Source of the DNA: G963677445 sp963678275
GTDB lineage: Bacteria; Bacteroidota; Ignavibacteria; Ignavibacteriales; Melioribacteraceae
DNA length: 64,000 bases
Assembly: GCA_963678275.1 (NCBI GenBank)
Contig: OY782765.1
Span: forward strand, 4,154,001-4,218,000
Direction: 5' to 3'
Below are positions 47,953 through 55,376 of this stretch, in pieces (the first letter of the stretch is position 1; every line of letters begins with the position of its first letter). The notes beneath the pieces were generated by a model, which was not told the origin of the DNA, searched no databases, and saw only the letters and a program-made list of their open reading frames with translations. Position numbers and translations under genes: made by a program.

Positions 47953-50900
47953 ATGACTTACGAACTGCTGAATGAAATATTAAAAAAGCGCATTATGGTT
48001 ATGGATGGCGCGATGGGCACTATGATACAGAAATATAATCTGAAAGAGGAAGATTTCAGGGATGAGCTCGAATTAAATCCCGATATAAGTATGAAAGGTG
48101 ATAATGACATACTTTCGCTGACGAGACCAGATGTGATTAAGGAAATCCATGAGCAGTATCTTGAGGCCGGAGCCGATATAATAGAAACAAATACTTTCAG
48201 CGCCACGGCTATTTCACAGGCTGATTATCACGCCGAACATCATGTATACGATATGAATTTTGCCTCGGCCTTTATCGCTAAAAACGCCGCCCGCGAGTTT
48301 ACCAAAAGAAATCCGGATAAACCCCGTTTTGTAGCCGGGGCGCTCGGACCGACCAATAAAACATGCACATTATCACCGGATGTTAACGATCCGGGTTTCA
48401 GGGCTGTAACATTTGATGAGATGAAACGGGCATATTATGACGCTGCCAGGGGACTCGTGGATGGTGGAGCCGATATCCTTCTGATTGAAACAATATTTGA
48501 CACTCTGAACGCCAAGGCCGCTATTTACGCTATTCAGGATTACCTCAGGGAATCGGGCAAAGAGCTGCCTGTGATGATCTCGGGAACGATAGTGGATATG
48601 AGCGGGCGAACTCTTTCGGGACAGACTGTTGAAGCATTCTGGAATTCGGTTTCGCACACAAAAAATCTGTTGAGTGTGGGACTTAACTGCGCCCTTGGAG
48701 CTGAGCAGATGAGGCCCTTTATTTCAGATTTGTCCTCTAAAGCGCCGGTATTTATAAGTCTTTATCCCAACGCCGGACTACCGAATGAATTCGGAGGTTA
48801 TGACCAGGAAGCTGAAACCATGGCCGCGATATTAAAGGGATATGCGGATGAAGGTTTTCTGAATATCGTCGGCGGATGCTGCGGAACCACACCGGAGCAT
48901 ATAAGATTTTTTGCTGATTATGTTAAAGAACTTCAGCCCCGGAAACTGCCGGAAATCAAACCATATATGCGCCTGAGCGGACTTGAACCCCTCACTTTCC
49001 GGCCCGATATGAATTTTGTTAATGTCGGCGAAAGAACCAATGTTGCCGGATCAAAAAAGTTTGCAAGACTTATTAAAGAGGAAAATTATGACGAAGCTCT
49101 CTCAGTAGCGCGCCAGCAGGTTGAGGGGGGAGCGCAGATTCTTGACGTGAATATGGATGAAGGAATGATCGATTCGGAAAAAGCGATGGTCCGTTTTCTC
49201 AATCTGCTTGCCGCCGAACCGGATATAGCCAAACTGCCGATAATGCTCGATTCATCCAAATGGGAAGTGATAGAAGCGGGACTTAAGTGCCTGCAGGGAA
49301 AAGGAATTGTAAACTCGATAAGTTTAAAGGAGGGTGAGGAGCTTTTCAGGGAGCATGCCGAAAAGATTTTAAACTATGGCGCCGCGGTAATTGTGATGGC
49401 ATTTGATGAAAAGGGTCAGGCCGATACATACAAAAGAAAAATTGAAATATGCGGGCGGGCTTATAAAATACTCACTGAAGAGATCGGATTTCCCGCGAGA
49501 GATATTATTTTTGATCCCAATATATTCGCCATAGCGACCGGAATAGAAGAACACAATAACTACGCTGTTGATTATATTAACGCGGTTAAATGGATAAAAA
49601 AAAACCTTCCCGGCGCGAAAGTTTCGGGGGGAGTCAGCAATCTTTCATTCGCTTTCAGGGGCAATAATCCTGTAAGGGAAGCGATGCACTCGGTATTTCT
49701 GTATCACGCTGTAAAAGCGGGAATGGATATGGGAATAGTTAACCCGGGACAGATAACAATCTATGAAGATATAGAACCTGGTTTCCGTGAGCGGGTTGAG
49801 GATGTCGTTCTGAACCGCAGGGATGACGCGGCGGAAAGACTGCTTGAGGTCGCTTCGGGAATTAAGGAGAAGAAAAAGGATGAAACAGTTGAAGCTGAAT
49901 GGCGTAAAAAACCGGTTGAGGAAAGGCTTAAATATGCCCTTGTTAAAGGTATTACAGATTTTATTATTGATGACACCGAAGAAGCCCGTCTGAAATCGGC
50001 ACAGCCCCTCGATGTAATTGAAGGCCCGCTGATGTCGGGTATGAATGTGGTGGGCGATCTTTTTGGTTCAGGAAAAATGTTTCTTCCCCAAGTGGTAAAA
50101 AGCGCCAGGGTTATGAAAAGGGCCGTCGCTCATCTTGTGCCATTTATTGAGGCTGATAATGAAGGCAAAGCTGAAAAAGCGGGCACGGTGCTTCTTGCCA
50201 CCGTAAAAGGAGATGTTCATGATATCGGTAAAAATATTGTCGGCGTTGTGCTGGGCTGTAATAATTATGATGTTATCGATCTTGGCGTGATGGTTCCCTC
50301 GGATAAAATACTCTCGGCGGCGAAAGAAAAGGGGGCGGACATAATCGGGCTCAGCGGACTTATAACTCCGTCACTTGACGAAATGGTCCATGTCGCTTCC
50401 GAGATGGAGCGGCTTGGTCTCGAACTTCCGCTGCTGATTGGAGGCGCTACAACATCACGAATCCATACCGCTGTAAAGGTTGCCCCCGAATATAGCGGAC
50501 CAGCTATACATGTTCTCGACGCGTCGCGCAGTGTGCCGGTGGTCAGTAAACTGCTCAGCAAAACTTCCAGGGAAGAATTCGTAAAATCAGCGCATATCGA
50601 CAATCAAAAAATCCGTGATGATTATGAACAGCGGGGCGCTGAGAAAAAACTTATATCTCTGAAAGAAGCGAGAAAAAATAAATTTATTCCCGATTTTTCA
50701 GATGGAGTTGTCGTTCCTCCCAAATTTACAGGAGCAAAATCTCTGCCCGGTTATTCACTCGAAGAGATAAGCCGGTATATCGACTGGACTCCATTTTTTA
50801 TCACATGGGAGATGAAAGGAAAATATCCCGCAATTTTAGAAAGTGACACTTATGGCGATGAAGCCCGAAAACTTTATAATGACGCTCGTGAAATGCTTGA

Positions 50901-51615
50901 TAAAATCATCAGCGAAAAGTGGCTTTCCGCGAATGCTGTCTTTGGAATTTTTCCCGCGAACAGCAATGACGATGATATTATATTAAATGGAAATAATAAC
51001 CCCGGGCAGATAAAACTCCATACTATCAGGCAGCAGAGTAAAAAAGCCGCGGGAGCGCCCAACCTGGCTCTGGCCGATTTTATCGCTCCTGTTGATTCCG
51101 GTATTCAGGATTATATAGGGGCATTCGCCATCACTACGGGCATCGGGATAGAAAAGAAAATCGCTGAGTTTGAAGCGTCGCATGATGACTATAGTATTAT
51201 TATGCTAAAAGCGCTCGCCGACAGACTGGCCGAAGCATTCGCCGAACTGCTGCACGAAAAAGCGCGTAAAAAATTCTGGGGATACGCCGCCGGGGAGGAT
51301 CTCTCCAATGAAGCATTAATAAAAGAAAAATACAGGGGAATACGCCCCGCGCCCGGTTACCCGGCACAGCCCGATCATACCGAAAAACTGACCATCTGGA
51401 AACTGCTCGATGTGGAAAACTCCACCGGAATCACCCTTACTGAATCGCTGGCTATGAACCCCGCCGCTTCCGTATGCGGTCTCTGGTTCGCCCACCCCGA
51501 TGCGAAATATTTCACCACCGGTAAAATCACCATGGAGCAGGTCGAAGACTACGCCGCGAGAAAAGACATGCCGGTTGAGGAAGTTAAGAGGTGGCTGGGG
51601 AGTGTGGTGGTTTAA
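47953..51615 (+). CDS. metH: Cobalamin-dependent methionine synthase
   Basis: A full-length 1220-aa MetH. Homocysteine-binding domain with zinc ligands C246, C309 and C310 (GGCCGTT); methyltetrahydrofolate (pterin) domain ~350-620 (FVNVGERTNVAGSKKF); B12 cap and binding domain ~650-900 with the lower-ligand H756 in DVHDIGKNIVG; reactivation domain ~915-1220 (GIRPAPGYPAQPDH). It transfers the methyl group from methyl-folate to homocysteine. No B12 riboswitch is visible in the 118-bp upstream gap. The last ~115 bp recur three times downstream and appear to be an insertion target. Confidence 0.97.
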   Translation: MTYELLNEILKKRIMVMDGAMGTMIQKYNLKEEDFRDELELNPDISMKGDNDILSLTRPDVIKEIHEQYLEAGADIIETNTFSATAISQADYHAEHHVYDMNFASAFIAKNAAREFTKRNPDKPRFVAGALGPTNKTCTLSPDVNDPGFRAVTFDEMKRAYYDAARGLVDGGADILLIETIFDTLNAKAAIYAIQDYLRESGKELPVMISGTIVDMSGRTLSGQTVEAFWNSVSHTKNLLSVGLNCALGAEQMRPFISDLSSKAPVFISLYPNAGLPNEFGGYDQEAETMAAILKGYADEGFLNIVGGCCGTTPEHIRFFADYVKELQPRKLPEIKPYMRLSGLEPLTFRPDMNFVNVGERTNVAGSKKFARLIKEENYDEALSVARQQVEGGAQILDVNMDEGMIDSEKAMVRFLNLLAAEPDIAKLPIMLDSSKWEVIEAGLKCLQGKGIVNSISLKEGEELFREHAEKILNYGAAVIVMAFDEKGQADTYKRKIEICGRAYKILTEEIGFPARDIIFDPNIFAIATGIEEHNNYAVDYINAVKWIKKNLPGAKVSGGVSNLSFAFRGNNPVREAMHSVFLYHAVKAGMDMGIVNPGQITIYEDIEPGFRERVEDVVLNRRDDAAERLLEVASGIKEKKKDETVEAEWRKKPVEERLKYALVKGITDFIIDDTEEARLKSAQPLDVIEGPLMSGMNVVGDLFGSGKMFLPQVVKSARVMKRAVAHLVPFIEADNEGKAEKAGTVLLATVKGDVHDIGKNIVGVVLGCNNYDVIDLGVMVPSDKILSAAKEKGADIIGLSGLITPSLDEMVHVASEMERLGLELPLLIGGATTSRIHTAVKVAPEYSGPAIHVLDASRSVPVVSKLLSKTSREEFVKSAHIDNQKIRDDYEQRGAEKKLISLKEARKNKFIPDFSDGVVVPPKFTGAKSLPGYSLEEISRYIDWTPFFITWEMKGKYPAILESDTYGDEARKLYNDAREMLDKIISEKWLSANAVFGIFPANSNDDDIILNGNNNPGQIKLHTIRQQSKKAAGAPNLALADFIAPVDSGIQDYIGAFAITTGIGIEKKIAEFEASHDDYSIIMLKALADRLAEAFAELLHEKARKKFWGYAAGEDLSNEALIKEKYRGIRPAPGYPAQPDHTEKLTIWKLLDVENSTGITLTESLAMNPAASVCGLWFAHPDAKYFTTGKITMEQVEDYAARKDMPVEEVKRWLGSVVV
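51502..51615 (+). repeat. metH 3'-end segment, putative insertion site (resident copy)
   Basis: The coding end AKYFTTGKITMEQVEDYAAR to the stop codon is the template for the copies at 52472, 53927 and 55265. The best conserved part is GAAGTTAAGAGGTGGCTGGG followed by GAGTGT. Confidence 0.8.
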
Positions 51616-51682
51616 GATTTATATGATCTTTTTAGTGATATATATTGGTCTGTATCTATTTGTATTTTAAAATATATATATA

Positions 51683-51711
51683 TTGACATTTTGTTGGGTT
51701 AGTCTTATATT
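51683..51711 (+). promoter_or_regulatory. Strong sigma-70-type promoter of the NYN cassette
   Basis: TTGACA (51683-51688), exactly 17 nt, then TATATT (51706-51711). The transcript should start near 51718, about 65 nt before the NYN start codon. Confidence 0.7.
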
Positions 51712-51717
51712 TTCATA

Positions 51718-51778
51718 ATTCATCCCCGGGTATTAAAATATCCGGCCCCCTTTGAGTTGCGACTCAAAGGGTTTTTTT
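51718..51778 (+). ncRNA. Putative short structured leader RNA before the NYN gene
   Basis: From the predicted start to the terminator is ~60 nt. It holds a first hairpin, CCGGGTAT (51725-51732) with ATATCCGG (51737-51744), and then the terminator hairpin. Most transcripts should end here as a stable two-hairpin RNA unless read-through occurs. Inferred from sequence only. Confidence 0.4.
51748..51778 (+). terminator. Rho-independent terminator directly in front of the NYN start codon
   Basis: CCCTTTGAGT (51748-51757) pairs perfectly with ACTCAAAGGG (51762-51771), loop TGCG, followed by seven T. Only 4 nt separate its T-run from ATG 51783. The nearest possible ribosome binding site (AAAGGG) is in its 3' arm, so folding could also block translation. 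Confidence 0.85.
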
Positions 51779-51782
51779 ATAT

Positions 51783-52421
51783 ATGAACAGAACTTCTTTT
51801 ATAATTGATGGATTCAACATTTACCATTCTGTCGTGGATGCAGCCAAAAGTCTTTCCGGGCAATCGACTAAATGGCTGAACTTGTCACAGCTTTGTGAAT
51901 CTTACCTTCATGTAATTGGAAACAAGGCTGAAATTGTATCAGTATATTATTTTTCTGCTCTCGCAAATCATCTTGCACTGAGAGCCCCCAAAAAAATTGA
52001 AAGGCATAAACTCTTTATCCGTGCTCTGGAGTCAACGGGCATTGTGGTTCAACTCGCAAGATTTAAGCCCAAAAGTTTGTGGTGTCATAAGTGTTCTTCA
52101 AAACTCAGGAAATATGAGGAAAAAGAATCAGATGTCGCCATTGCATCAAAGCTGTTAGAGGCATTTATTACAGACGAATGTGATACTGTTGTTTTAATCA
52201 CCGGGGATACCGATATTGCCCCTGCTGTAAGAACTGCAAAACAACATTTCCCTGAGAAAAAAATTGTTTTTGGATTTCCGTTTAAGAGACGAAATAATGA
52301 ATTGGCACAACTTGGGGATAAATATTTCAAAATCAGCAAAGAAAAAATTGCTCTCCATCAATTTCCCAATCTCCTGGTTTTACAAACGGGAGAAAAACTT
52401 TATAAACCTGAAAACTGGTAA
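51783..52421 (+). CDS. NYN-domain nuclease (PIN-like) with CxxC insertion
   Basis: A 212-aa soluble protein with the NYN/LabA-type fold of PIN-like RNases. Conserved acidic and polar positions are D9 and N12 (IIDGFNIYH), D117 in KESDVAIASKLL, D134, and D142/D144 (LITGDTDIAPAV). A short insertion with C101 and C104 (WCHKC) may bind metal with another ligand. The family cleaves RNA, but no substrate is known here. The gene has its own promoter and a terminator-bearing leader, and it is bounded by metH 3'-end copies, forming a 970-bp cassette. Probably a defence or toxin-like factor; that is inference. Confidence 0.85.
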   Translation: MNRTSFIIDGFNIYHSVVDAAKSLSGQSTKWLNLSQLCESYLHVIGNKAEIVSVYYFSALANHLALRAPKKIERHKLFIRALESTGIVVQLARFKPKSLWCHKCSSKLRKYEEKESDVAIASKLLEAFITDECDTVVLITGDTDIAPAVRTAKQHFPEKKIVFGFPFKRRNNELAQLGDKYFKISKEKIALHQFPNLLVLQTGEKLYKPENW

Positions 52422-52471
52422 TACATAAATATTTGTCTCCGGACTAATACCCATATTCCCTCTATCCCTAA

Positions 52472-52585
52472 GCGAAATATTTCACAACCGGCAAAATCAC
52501 CATGGAACAGGTGGAAGATTACGCAAAAAGGAAAGATTTGCCCGCTGGGGAAGTTAAGAGGTGGCTGGGGAGTGTTGTGGTTTAA
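52472..52585 (+). repeat. metH 3'-end copy 1 (end of cassette A)
   Basis: Matches 51502-51615 at a constant offset of 970 bp with about 16 differences in 114 bp. Most are synonymous or conservative, and the translated end (AKYFTTGKITMEQVEDYAKR ... KRWLGSVVV stop) is intact. Homology begins abruptly at GCGAAATATTT. It is therefore a copy of a related metH end rather than a recent duplicate. Confidence 0.85.
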
Positions 52586-52642
52586 ATAATCTTCTATACT
52601 ATAATTGTGGGTTAGATAGGAGAGAATATCTTTACTGAAAGC

Positions 52643-52792
52643 ATGACATATCGACCCGAACAGAAAAAATATATTGGTTTAACTATTGAACTTATGGAAG
52701 AATATCCATAAGATGGTAGTATCGCTTCAGCCAAAAATGACAAAATGGCGAAGCTTCGAACTACTCTTTACCAGAATTCTTTATTTGTTTGA
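52643..52792 (+). pseudogene. Possible remnant of a small gene with in-frame stop
   Basis: ATG 52643 reads MTYRPEQKKYIGLTIELMEE, then YP, TAA (52709-52711), and continues in frame as DGSIASAKNDKMAKLRTTLY up to TGA at 52790. The composition is protein-like on both sides of the stop. It overlaps the 3' end of the opposite RhuM gene by 32 bp. I do not recognise the family, and chance is possible. Confidence 0.3.
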
Positions 52793-53783
52793 TCAACTTA
52801 TCAAAATCACTATCAATATTTTGATTTTTGTTGAATATACTATATTCTTTTTCTACTTTTAGTTCTGCCTGCCGGGCCGATATGAGTCCTTTACCTTCAA
52901 GCAGCCGGAATTCATTAAATTCTAAAAATTTGTTTACACTATCCGAAAATTGTTTCATGGTGAAAGTATTTCTATTTTCAATAATTCTTTCAATATAATC
53001 AAAAAATCCACTAACAGTTCTTTCTAATTTTCTTATTTGTTTTTCATTCAGGTAATTTTTTGCGATTCTCGCATCCATTTTTAGTATGCGACCGTCAGGT
53101 GCATTTTTCCATGTTGTTAGTCCCATATATTTTTTATTTGCATCCGCTTTTTGGTATATTAACTCAGCGGCTGTACTTCCATGAATGGCAAAATGAAATC
53201 TATTCTGAATATTAGCATAAAAATCCTTTGTAATATCAGATTTCGGATCATAATCGATACTGCATTCAGCGAAGATATCGGTTATCTGTTGATAAATTCT
53301 TCTTTCGCTTGAGCGAATTGAACGGACACGCTCAAGCAATTCTCTGAAATAATCTTTGCCAAAATAATTGCCATTCTTAAGTCTTTCATCATCCAAGGCA
53401 AAGCCTTTAAGAATATATTCCTTTAATATTTTTGTCGCCCAAATTCGAAATTGAGTTGCCAGCTTTGAATTAACTCTGTATCCGACCGAAATAATCGTAT
53501 CAAGATTATAATGTTCAATTTTTCTTTTTACCTGTCTGTTACCTTCTTCACCAACTGTTTCCATAATGGAAATAGTTGATTCTTTATCCAATTCTCCCTC
53601 CTTATAAATGTTTTGGAGGTGTTTTGAAATAGCAGGCACTTTTACGCCAAATAGTTGTGCTATTGATTTTTGGGATAACCAAACAGATTCATCACCCAAA
53701 ATCACCTCAACTTTGATATTACCATCAGGTGATCTGTAAAGCAAAAAATCGGTCATTTCATCTTTGATTTTAAGTTGGTTCAT
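52761..53783 (-). CDS. RhuM-family protein
   Basis: A 340-aa protein of the virulence RhuM family, common in genomic islands and phage-related regions. Visible are the N-terminal DNA-binding-like module VWLSQKSIAQLFGVKVPAISKH, the central TIISVGYRVNSKLATQFRIW and ATKILKEYILKGFALD, and the C-terminal FHFAIHGSTAAELIYQKAD. Biochemical function is not established. It is the only complete gene of cassette B, bounded by two metH 3'-end copies, and is oriented against metH. Its composition is more AT-rich than the housekeeping genes. Confidence 0.85.
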   Translation of the reverse strand: MNQLKIKDEMTDFLLYRSPDGNIKVEVILGDESVWLSQKSIAQLFGVKVPAISKHLQNIYKEGELDKESTISIMETVGEEGNRQVKRKIEHYNLDTIISVGYRVNSKLATQFRIWATKILKEYILKGFALDDERLKNGNYFGKDYFRELLERVRSIRSSERRIYQQITDIFAECSIDYDPKSDITKDFYANIQNRFHFAIHGSTAAELIYQKADANKKYMGLTTWKNAPDGRILKMDARIAKNYLNEKQIRKLERTVSGFFDYIERIIENRNTFTMKQFSDSVNKFLEFNEFRLLEGKGLISARQAELKVEKEYSIFNKNQNIDSDFDKLIKQIKNSGKE

Positions 53784-53926
53784 ATCGTTTGCCTTTACCT
53801 TCTTGTTTGCTAATCATAATATATCAAATTCTATTGTTATATCTAAAATAGTGAATTGATTTTCTTTAATATCAGGAGAGCTGGTTTTTACAAAAATAAT
53901 GATACTTCTTCAATGATAATACCAAT

Positions 53927-54046
53927 GATAAATATTTCACCACCGGTAAAATCACCATAGAACAGGTTGAAGACTACGCCGCGAGTAAAGGTTTGCCCGC
54001 TGGGGAAGTTAAAAGGTGGCTGGGGAGTGTGATTGGATATAAATGA
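53927..54046 (+). repeat. metH 3'-end copy 2 (end of cassette B)
   Basis: Forty codons from GAT AAA TAT to TGA read DKYFTTGKITIEQVEDYAAS ... KRWLGSVIGYK. It is very close to metH up to GGGGAGTGTG and diverges after that. Copies 1 and 2 share LPAGEV where resident metH has MPVEEV, so they are closer to each other at that point. Confidence 0.85.
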
Positions 54047-54080
54047 TTGCTCAATGAAATTATGTATCAGAAGATATTTA

Positions 54081-54380
54081 TCAAAATAGTCTTTGGGGAG
54101 GAGAAATTCTTATTTCAACTAGTTTGTTAAATTCATAAAGTAAAATATTTTTCCATTTGAATATTTTTTCAGATATAAATTGAAATTTTAATTTATGATT
54201 AATTGAATAACGAGCCTGTTTCGTCATTTCATCAATAAATTCAATTATTTTTTCTATTAAAGCATTTTCAAGCTTAGGGCTGGGAATGCAATTTTTAATT
54301 CTTGAATTCAACATGAAATCATTATATATATTCCAAAGATAGTTTTCATATCTCTCTATTTGTGTCTTTGTTAACTTCAT
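54081..54380 (-). CDS. Unknown small protein of cassette C
   Basis: A 99-aa, lysine- and isoleucine-rich soluble protein, predicted mostly helical, without recognisable motifs. It starts 2 nt after the stop of the 223-aa gene on the same strand, so the two form an operon. The AT-rich composition is unlike the surrounding housekeeping genes and suggests transfer. I cannot assign a family. Confidence 0.55.
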   Translation of the reverse strand: MKLTKTQIERYENYLWNIYNDFMLNSRIKNCIPSPKLENALIEKIIEFIDEMTKQARYSINHKLKFQFISEKIFKWKNILLYEFNKLVEIRISPPQRLF

Positions 54381-54382
54381 TA

Positions 54383-55024
54383 TTAAATCACAAATAGAGT
54401 ATCTAATATTGTAATTCCATTCATTATACTTTGATCTGCAAAAGTTAAAATATCTCTTGATTTTTGTTCAATATAAAAACCCCAATATTTTTTATTATTT
54501 TCAAACGTATCATAAATTTTATTATTGATTCCTGTTTCAAGATTAACTTCGTACAATTGCTCCTTAATTTTAATAATCTCCCTGCTAAGTTCTTCATAGT
54601 TGGTGATCATACTTGGATAACAATGATTGAGAGCTGATACTGAGGAAATGAAACTATTTGAATATCCTCTTATTTCAAATTTTTTCACTTCTTCCATTAT
54701 TTGAGATTTATGGTAACTTAAACTTGGATTTATTGTCGTTAATATCTGGGTATCTATTAAATATCCAAAAGTTGTTCTAAAACTATTCTGAAAGCTTAAT
54801 AATCCTATTTCGGCTAAATCTTTTTTGAATAGATCAGTATAATTTAGATCTAATATAGTGTGACTGAAGTGATGAATGGATTTAGAAAAGTATAAAGAAG
54901 AAACAAACAGTTTAAGGTTTGATTTATATTCTCCATAATTTTTAATTTTTTGGTTCTGGTAATTATCGTACAATTGCAACAATAAGCTCAATGAAGATAT
55001 TGCAGTTCCTATTTCAGTCAGCAT
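54383..55024 (-). CDS. Unknown 213-aa protein of cassette C
   Basis: Start at the ATG read from 55024 (MLTEIGTAISSLSLLLQLYD), which has GGGG 5 nt upstream; an in-frame start at 55054 lacks this. The N-terminal ~18 residues are amphipathic or weakly hydrophobic, and the rest is helical and polar with aromatic patches (FRTTFGYLIDTQILTTINPS). Not recognised. It is coupled to the 99-aa gene and bounded by metH-end fragments, which suggests a two-gene module, perhaps toxin-antitoxin or defence; that is inference from context only. Confidence 0.6.
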   Translation of the reverse strand: MLTEIGTAISSLSLLLQLYDNYQNQKIKNYGEYKSNLKLFVSSLYFSKSIHHFSHTILDLNYTDLFKKDLAEIGLLSFQNSFRTTFGYLIDTQILTTINPSLSYHKSQIMEEVKKFEIRGYSNSFISSVSALNHCYPSMITNYEELSREIIKIKEQLYEVNLETGINNKIYDTFENNKKYWGFYIEQKSRDILTFADQSIMNGITILDTLFVI

Positions 55025-55264
55025 GATAACCCCAAAAAATAAAAAGTAGAACAAGACACATTTTAGCTGGCAATTTAATAAGTTTTATTTAAATATACCA
55101 ATAAAAACAAGGTGGAATAATATTTATTAAACAAAATAGTTTCTTAATGAAAATCAAATTTTATATTATATCTATCTATTTCATCAGAAGTCTAATTAGA
55201 ATAAGTGCAAACCATAAAAACATATGAATATTTCTCGGCTCTTAAAGACATGTCTAATTATAAT

Positions 55265-55291
55265 TTTAAGAAGTGGTTGGGGAGTGCGGTA
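55265..55291 (+). repeat. metH 3'-end remnant 3 (end of cassette C)
   Basis: TTTAAGAAGTGGTTGGGGAG followed by TGCGGTA matches GTTAAGAGGTGGCTGGGGAG-TGTGGTG at about 22 of 27 positions and still translates as K-K-W-L-G-S-A-V. Upstream homology is lost, so this is the most decayed, perhaps oldest, copy. The rest of 55055-55376 is AT-rich with no gene. Confidence 0.65.
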
Positions 55292-55314
55292 TTGTTGCCA
55301 TCATCAGTACATAT

Positions 55315-55346
55315 AAAAAAGGCGCCACGAAAATTTCCATGGCGCC
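55315..55346 (-). terminator. Terminator of the VIT/vWA gene
   Basis: GGCGCCA (55321-55327) pairs with TGGCGCC (55340-55346). The six A at 55315-55320 give the U-tract on the minus strand. It lies 30 bp beyond the stop at 55377. Confidence 0.85.
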
Positions 55347-55376
55347 GGAGGAATATAAATTAACCATTAGTTGGGA

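Noticed and set aside
51748..51778. Hairpin considered as simply the metH terminator
   Set aside because: It lies 133 bp past the metH stop, behind a strong new promoter and directly before another start codon, so a leader or attenuator role is the better reading, although it may also stop metH read-through.
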